Source: an uncultured Treponema sp.
GTDB taxonomy: Bacteria; Spirochaetota; Spirochaetia; Treponematales; Treponemataceae
Assembly (NCBI GenBank): GCA_934699065.1
Contig: CAKUWD010000043.1
Span: forward strand, 1 to 16,466
Direction: 5' to 3'
Length of the DNA: 16,466 bases
In this document: positions 12,867 to 16,466 of the stretch, piece after piece
How positions within the stretch are numbered: the stretch's first letter is position 1
Layout of the letters: each line of letters opens with the position of its first letter
Position numbers and translations under genes: made by a program
Notes under the pieces: model-generated
The model's input: the letters and a program-made list of their open reading frames with translations, nothing else
What the model was told of the DNA's origin: nothing
The model's database searches: none

Positions 12867-13919
12867 ATGAAAATTGATTCTACTCAGCTTAAGTTCATTT
12901 TGGAAAATACGCCTGCTTCACAAAATATTATGCTTGTGGGCAGGCATGGAATTGGTAAATCTCGTATTTTAGAAGACTTTTTTGCTGCCCGTGGTGAAAA
13001 AGTCGTTACTTTATTTTTAGGTCAGATGAGCGATCCTGGAGATTTGATAGGTCTTCCTCATCTTGATGAATCAACTGGTCGTACAGAATTTATGCTGCCA
13101 TACTGGTTTCCTGTAGATGGTAAACCGGTAGTTTTATTTCTTGATGAATTAAATCGTGCCCGTCCTGAAGTATTACAGACTGTTATGGATTTGACTTTGA
13201 ACCGTAAACTTGCGGGTAAAAGTCTTCCTGATGGCAGTCGTATTATAAGTGCGGTAAATGGGGGTAGTGAATATCAGCTCACAGACCTGGATCCGGCTCT
13301 AGTAAGTCGTTTTAATATTTATGAATTTGCACCTAGTGTAGAAGACTGGATAAACTGGGCTAGAGAAGAAGAAATCGATTCCAGAATTATTTCCTTTATT
13401 GAAGAGAATCCTGAATTGCTGGATGGAGACGAAATCACAGGCGGGGAAAATCTTGAACGCAGTCCAGACCGCCGCAGCTGGGAAAGAACTTCTAAGATTA
13501 TAGAAAAATTTCCAGAGCTTGGGCCGCTTCATCAGCCTATGGTTGCAGGAATTGTCGGTGACAGAGTTGCTGCTGAGTTTTTTCAGTTTGTGAATAATCA
13601 TAAAATACCTTCTGTCAAGAACTTGCTTTGTGCAAATGATATTTCATCTTTTCTTCAGGATTTGAGTTTTACAGAATTTACCCAATTAAATGAAGCAATT
13701 TTCCGCTGGCTGGAATCTCAGTGTAAAAAGTCATCTGATATTAATATCGAAAATCTTATCTGCTATTTTGATTATCTTGGAGATAGTAATAAAAAAGAAC
13801 TTCAAGCTCATTTTGCAAGTCTTGTTTCAGCAGAAAGATTTCCTTCCGCTTTGAATTTTATTCTTGAGAAAGCTCCTGAGCTTTACAAAAAGATTTTAGA
13901 TTTGAGTTCTGAACTCTAG
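12867..13919 (+). CDS. MoxR-type AAA+ ATPase
   Basis: A 350-residue soluble ATPase. Walker A is G-R-H-G-I-G-K-S (25-32), Walker B is VVLFLDELNRA with D93-E94, and the sensor-1 region is I-I-S-A-V-N-G-G. The arginine-finger region is probably DPALVSRFNIYEF. These, with LGQMSDPGDLIGLPH just after Walker A and RPEVLQTVMDLTLNRK, place it with MoxR/dynein-like AAA+ proteins that remodel partner complexes with VWA-domain proteins. The last 150 residues are helical and less conserved. It starts 13 bases after the secreted-protein gene without a Shine-Dalgarno and precedes the VWA gene by 6 bases, so the pair is almost certainly one unit. The client protein is unknown. Confidence 0.9.
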   Translation: MKIDSTQLKFILENTPASQNIMLVGRHGIGKSRILEDFFAARGEKVVTLFLGQMSDPGDLIGLPHLDESTGRTEFMLPYWFPVDGKPVVLFLDELNRARPEVLQTVMDLTLNRKLAGKSLPDGSRIISAVNGGSEYQLTDLDPALVSRFNIYEFAPSVEDWINWAREEEIDSRIISFIEENPELLDGDEITGGENLERSPDRRSWERTSKIIEKFPELGPLHQPMVAGIVGDRVAAEFFQFVNNHKIPSVKNLLCANDISSFLQDLSFTEFTQLNEAIFRWLESQCKKSSDINIENLICYFDYLGDSNKKELQAHFASLVSAERFPSALNFILEKAPELYKKILDLSSEL

Positions 13920-13925
13920 GTTTTT

Positions 13926-15215
13926 ATGACTTGCGAAAATCGTCTGAAAACTATCATAAAAAACTGGTTTATTTCTGAGCCTCTTTTATTCTCAATAATT
14001 ACAACTCATCATCTCGTTATGAATGATGGATTGACTGTTGCAATGAGAACTGGCCGCATGTGTATAGAGTTTTCAAACCTTCTTTGTAGTGAGCTTTCCG
14101 ATACAGAGCTTACAGATTTTTTGAAAATAGAAGCTTACAGAATCCTTTTGAAACATCCTTATGCCCGTCAGCCATACAAGGCAAATACAACAGCACTTCA
14201 GCTTGCAAGTGATGTTGTTATTGCAAAATATTTTGTCCCTCCCAGCGGCATTGAAAGTGCAGGTATAGTTTATCTAAAAAGTCAGGTCTGGCGTTTTTCT
14301 ACCCTGGATTATCCGCTTGGTAAGCGCTGGTCAGATACAGATGAATTAAAATTCTTCCAGAGAAATCTTCAGATTGACCGCAATACGGGGCTTTTAAAGA
14401 CTGTAGATGATTTAACTTTTGAACAGTGGTATAAATGGCTCTTGTTTTTGATCAGGGAAACTTCTGCGGGTGGTGGTGAGGCTAGTGGGGCTGGTGCTCT
14501 TTCTGATTATGATTTATCTGCTATCACTGAAAGTTCAGAACTCTGGCAGGAAGATGAAAGTGCTCAGAATCAAATTGATGACAAAATAAAAAAGGCAGAA
14601 ATCGAAAGTGGCTGGGGCGAAACCGGCGGAAATCTTGTGCGTACTTTGCAGGAACAGACGGACTTTTCTTTTGATTACCGCAGGGCTCTTACAAAATTCC
14701 GTGCAAATATTGTAAGCGTAAACCGCCGTCTCACACGAATGAAGCCCAGCCGCCGTTACGGTTTTTCCGCAATGGGGAGCCGCTACGAACGTAAAGCAGA
14801 CATTTTAATTGCGGTAGATGTTAGCGGCTCAATCACTGACGAAAGCTTTGCACGTTTTTATCACGCTGTTAAAAACTTTTTCTTTTTGAAAATTATAGAA
14901 AATATAGATTTGATTTTCTTTGATGTAAATCTGAAAAATACAAGTCCGATAAAATTTTCTAAAAATCTGAAGCTTGCAGAAATACAAGGTCGTGGCGGAA
15001 CAAATTTTCAACCACCTATAGATTATTTTCTGGAAAACCGCAGCCGCTATTCAGGAATGATAATCTTCACAGATGGAGAAGGAGAAGTTCCAAAAATGAC
15101 GGGTGGATCTGGCAATGCTTCTATTCTCTGGATTTTAGATTCTCGTCTTGCTTACGAAAAATCAAGATGGTGGATAGAAAGTCTGCCTGGGAACTTTGGG
15201 ACATTTTTACCGTAA
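13926..15215 (+). CDS. VWA-domain protein with degenerate metallopeptidase-like N-domain (DUF2201-like)
   Basis: A 429-residue soluble partner of the AAA+ ATPase. The C-terminal VWA domain starts near 290 with an intact metal-ion-dependent adhesion site: D298-V-S300-G-S302, then G-G-T-N-F-Q-P and F-T-D-G-E-G. The N-terminal part (about 1-110) resembles the putative metallopeptidase domain found with such VWA domains, but where HExxH with a further His would be expected it reads I68-E-A-Y-R72-I-L-L-K-H77. Two zinc-binding His are therefore absent and the site is probably inactive. A Gly/Ala-rich and acidic linker lies between (about 178-235). The gene starts 6 bases after the ATPase stop with no Shine-Dalgarno, which suggests coupled translation. 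By analogy with RavA-ViaA and CbbQ-CbbO the pair may remodel or activate a client. Confidence 0.85.
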   Translation: MTCENRLKTIIKNWFISEPLLFSIITTHHLVMNDGLTVAMRTGRMCIEFSNLLCSELSDTELTDFLKIEAYRILLKHPYARQPYKANTTALQLASDVVIAKYFVPPSGIESAGIVYLKSQVWRFSTLDYPLGKRWSDTDELKFFQRNLQIDRNTGLLKTVDDLTFEQWYKWLLFLIRETSAGGGEASGAGALSDYDLSAITESSELWQEDESAQNQIDDKIKKAEIESGWGETGGNLVRTLQEQTDFSFDYRRALTKFRANIVSVNRRLTRMKPSRRYGFSAMGSRYERKADILIAVDVSGSITDESFARFYHAVKNFFFLKIIENIDLIFFDVNLKNTSPIKFSKNLKLAEIQGRGGTNFQPPIDYFLENRSRYSGMIIFTDGEGEVPKMTGGSGNASILWILDSRLAYEKSRWWIESLPGNFGTFLP

Positions 15216-15229
15216 ACAGGAGGAAATAT

Positions 15230-15817
15230 ATGTCTTTACAAAAATATTCAGATACAGAAGCAGATTTCTGGAAAGAACATTTCGTACATCTTCAGCATAA
15301 AAATATGGTAAGGACTAATGCACTGCCTCTGCATATGGCAGATTGTAAAGCTGAGTTCGAGGCCTTTACAGCCAGCCATCCTGATGCAAAAATATCCTGT
15401 GAATACTTTCCATCTTACTGTACTTTCGAAGTTACCCTTACTACAACAATCAAGCTTCGCCTTTTTATTCAGAACAACATAAAAGCAAGCCTTATGCAAA
15501 AGTGCGGCACTGAATACATAAAAATCTGCGATGCAAAATTTCCTTATAATCCGCTCCCTGAGATCTCCGAATTTCTGGCAGGACTCCCTAACTACCTGGC
15601 AGAACTCTCACAATCCCTCGAAAAAAAATCCCGCTCTAACCGCCGTCAGAAGCTGGTAATGGAGTTTATTAAGGCTTATGCCACAACCCATCTTAAACAA
15701 TCATTCACACTAACCCCCAATGAAGACGGCACCTTCCTTCTGACTCTGCCGACCAAAAGCATAAATATACAAATCACAGAAGATGATTTTATGCAAAAAA
15801 TCGCTGAGATTAAATAA
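15230..15817 (+). CDS. Protein of unknown function, third gene of the AAA+/VWA cassette
   Basis: A 195-residue soluble product I do not recognise. It begins MSLQKYSDTEADFWKEHFVH and has a beta-rich centre (ISCEYFPSYCTFEVTLTTTI), a helical segment around EISEFLAGLPNYLAELSQSL, a basic stretch KKSRSNRRQK, and another beta stretch near the C-terminus (FTLTPNEDGTFLLTLPTKSI). The two beta stretches look alike in pattern (a strand with F/Y-x-L/V-T-L-T/P), hinting at an internal duplication. There are several Cys but no CxxC pair. There is no signal peptide or membrane helix. ATG 15230 is chosen because AGGAGG (15218-15223) is 6 bases upstream, the best site in this operon; the longer frame from 15167 overlaps the VWA gene. 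It lies 14 bases after the VWA gene and could be its partner or client. Confidence 0.75.
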   Translation: MSLQKYSDTEADFWKEHFVHLQHKNMVRTNALPLHMADCKAEFEAFTASHPDAKISCEYFPSYCTFEVTLTTTIKLRLFIQNNIKASLMQKCGTEYIKICDAKFPYNPLPEISEFLAGLPNYLAELSQSLEKKSRSNRRQKLVMEFIKAYATTHLKQSFTLTPNEDGTFLLTLPTKSINIQITEDDFMQKIAEIK

Positions 15818-15821
15818 TCTC

Positions 15822-15978
15822 GGAAATTCTGGCGCGAAGGAGTGAGACACAGGGCAAAAAGACTTTTTTGGGGGATGCCGCGAGAGCGGCATTAATATGG
15901 TTTCCATACCCCAAAAAACGTCTAGCGGATTATTCCGCGTTTTTGACCTGTAGATCACGACTGGAAGCCAAGATTTCT
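15822..15978 (+). repeat. 157-nt nested inverted-repeat element with two three-way junctions
   Basis: Nearly the whole stretch pairs in nested order. Outer stem: 15822-15833 with 15967-15978 (one mismatch, two G-T). Then GTGA 15842-15845 with TCAC 15955-15958, and 15849-15860 with 15940-15951 (one G-A mismatch). This closes a junction holding a 13-bp stem, 15861-15873 with 15909-15922 (one bulged C), and a hairpin GCGGA 15925-15929 with TCCGC 15934-15938. The 13-bp stem closes a second junction with ATGCCGC 15875-15881 / GCGGCAT 15886-15892 (GAGA loop, GNRA type) and TATGG 15896-15900 / CCATA 15904-15908. Seven T follow at 15983-15989, so it could also end the upstream transcript. It is probably a dispersed element or structured RNA. 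No coding gene is supported here. Confidence 0.65.
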
Positions 15979-15997
15979 GTAATTTTTTTATAATCTC

Positions 15998-16051
15998 TTG
16001 CATATTTTTGCATAAAATTGTATATTTTTTGTATATTTATGCAAAAATATG
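15998..16051 (+). promoter_or_regulatory. AT-rich palindromic operator/promoter region upstream of argG
   Basis: A perfect 16-bp inverted repeat, CATATTTTTGCATAAA (16001-16016) and its complement (16036-16051), surrounds two direct TTGTATATTT repeats. Four TTGYATA-like units start at 15998, 16008, 16018 and 16029, about 10-11 bases apart, so they lie on one face of the helix. TTTGTATATTTATGCAAA (16028-16045) is an 18-bp near-palindrome laid out like ARG boxes. Possible promoter pairs overlap: TTGCAT 15998 / TATATT 16021 (17 apart) and TTGCAT 16008 / TATATT 16032 (18 apart). Binding by ArgR is an inference from the layout and the argG neighbour. Confidence 0.4.
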
Positions 16052-16085
16052 GTGGTTGAGTAGCGAAGCTGTATCGAAACCACCA
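16050..16085 (+). repeat. GGTGGTT..AACCACC repeat in the argG leader
   Basis: TGGTGGTT (16050-16057) pairs perfectly with AACCACCA (16078-16085), and AGC/GCT (16062-16064, 16068-16070) pair inside. It belongs to the family at 6984-7090 and points the same way as the copy before the udp remnant. Its end touches the argG ribosome binding site (AGAGAGG 16086-16092). Confidence 0.75.
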
Positions 16086-16098
16086 AGAGAGGTTATAT

Positions 16099-16466
16099 AT
16101 GGCAAAAGATAAAGTAGTTCTTGCTTATTCAGGTGGACTTGATACAACAGTTATCATTCCATGGCTTAAAGAAAACTATGACTACGATGTAATCGCAGTT
16201 TGTATCGACGTAGGACAGGGAGACGATTGGGAAGCAATCAAATCTCGTGCCCTTAAAACAGGTGCAAGCGCATGTTACGTTGTAGATGCACGTCAGGAAT
16301 ATATTGAAGAATACATCTGGCCGGCACTCAAGGCTAATGCAGTTTACGAGGATGAATATCTTCTTGGAACTTCAACTGCACGTCCTCTTATCGGAAAAAT
16401 TCTTGTAGAATATGCACGTCAGGAAAAGGCAGTTGCAATTTGTCACGGTGCTACAGGTAAGGGAAA
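16099..16466 (+). CDS. argG: Argininosuccinate synthase (N-terminal part, runs off window)
   Basis: ArgG joins citrulline and aspartate with ATP cleavage to argininosuccinate, the penultimate step of arginine synthesis in the cytosol. 122 complete codons are visible, of about 400 in the family. The N-terminus MAKDKVVLAYSGGLDTTVII carries the ATP-pyrophosphatase loop S-G-G-L-D-T. It is followed by V-C-I-D-V-G-Q-G, then YLLGTSTARPLIGKILVEYA and C-H-G-A-T-G-K-G at the edge, all in family order. ATG 16099 is supported by AGAGAGG at 16086-16092. The frame is open to the window edge. It is preceded by the palindromic AT-rich region and a dispersed repeat. Codon use matches neighbouring genes, so nothing suggests recent transfer. 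Confidence 0.95.
   Translation, partial: MAKDKVVLAYSGGLDTTVIIPWLKENYDYDVIAVCIDVGQGDDWEAIKSRALKTGASACYVVDARQEYIEEYIWPALKANAVYEDEYLLGTSTARPLIGKILVEYARQEKAVAICHGATGKG

Noticed and set aside
15804..15821. GAGATT/AATCTC stem at the stop of the 195-residue protein as a terminator
   Set aside because: The stem is only 6 bp, overlaps the stop codon and has no T-run after it.
15989..15994. Perfect TATAAT as the argG promoter
   Set aside because: No acceptable -35 lies 16-18 bases upstream (15966-15971 is AGCCAA). The overlapping pairs at 15998-16037 are better spaced.
15710..16003. 97-codon minus-strand ORF after the AAA+/VWA cassette
   Set aside because: It runs through the nested inverted-repeat element and into an opposing gene; there is no ribosome site and no recognisable domain.

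Overview
The window looks like a chromosomal segment of a host-associated Treponema (Spirochaetota), probably of the gut or rumen type. The evidence is a flgB-flgC-fliE motility cluster preceded by sigma-28-like promoters, a moderately AT-rich genome with GC-richer intergenic repeats, a LacI-like/GGDEF fusion, a dCache-type chemoreceptor, and a DcuB transporter beside a YbhJ-like aconitase-family hydratase. The species cannot be fixed from the sequence alone.

Layout, left to right. (1) 1-168, minus strand: the N-terminus of an unrecognised exported protein, running off the window. Its promoter and that of flgB are back to back, and both look like sigma-28 sites. (2) 362-1938: flgB, flgC and fliE, with structured repeats in the gaps between them. 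fliF does not follow; an unrecognised small basic-tailed protein and a DUF72 (YecE-like) protein come next (1953-3189). (3) 3324-6983: a DcuB-type C4-dicarboxylate transporter and a 742-residue aconitase-superfamily hydratase, suggesting organic-acid metabolism. (4) 7091-7823: a uridine phosphorylase gene broken by an internal deletion of roughly 44 bases that shifts the frame. Repeats lie on both sides, and a good intrinsic terminator follows. (5) 7986-9896: a cytosolic sugar-binding-protein-like/GGDEF diguanylate cyclase with a near-ideal promoter that leaves almost no leader. (6) 10017-15817: a tight five-gene run: chemoreceptor, secreted beta-rich protein, MoxR-type AAA+ ATPase, VWA protein with a degenerate metallopeptidase-like N-domain, and an unrecognised 195-residue protein. 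(7) 15822-16098: an intergenic region with a 157-nt nested inverted-repeat element, then an AT-rich palindrome with helically phased TTGYATA repeats (a possible arginine operator), then a second dispersed repeat next to the ribosome binding site of argG. argG runs off the right edge.

The most unusual signals are in and between the operons. They are the multi-branched element at 15822-15978, two families of structured dispersed repeats (one with compensatory stem changes among four copies, one placed just upstream of ribosome binding sites), the divergent sigma-28 promoters that tie an unknown exported protein to motility, and the AAA+/VWA/unknown-protein cassette in an operon with a chemoreceptor. 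I see no tRNA, rRNA, CRISPR array, transposase or phage gene.
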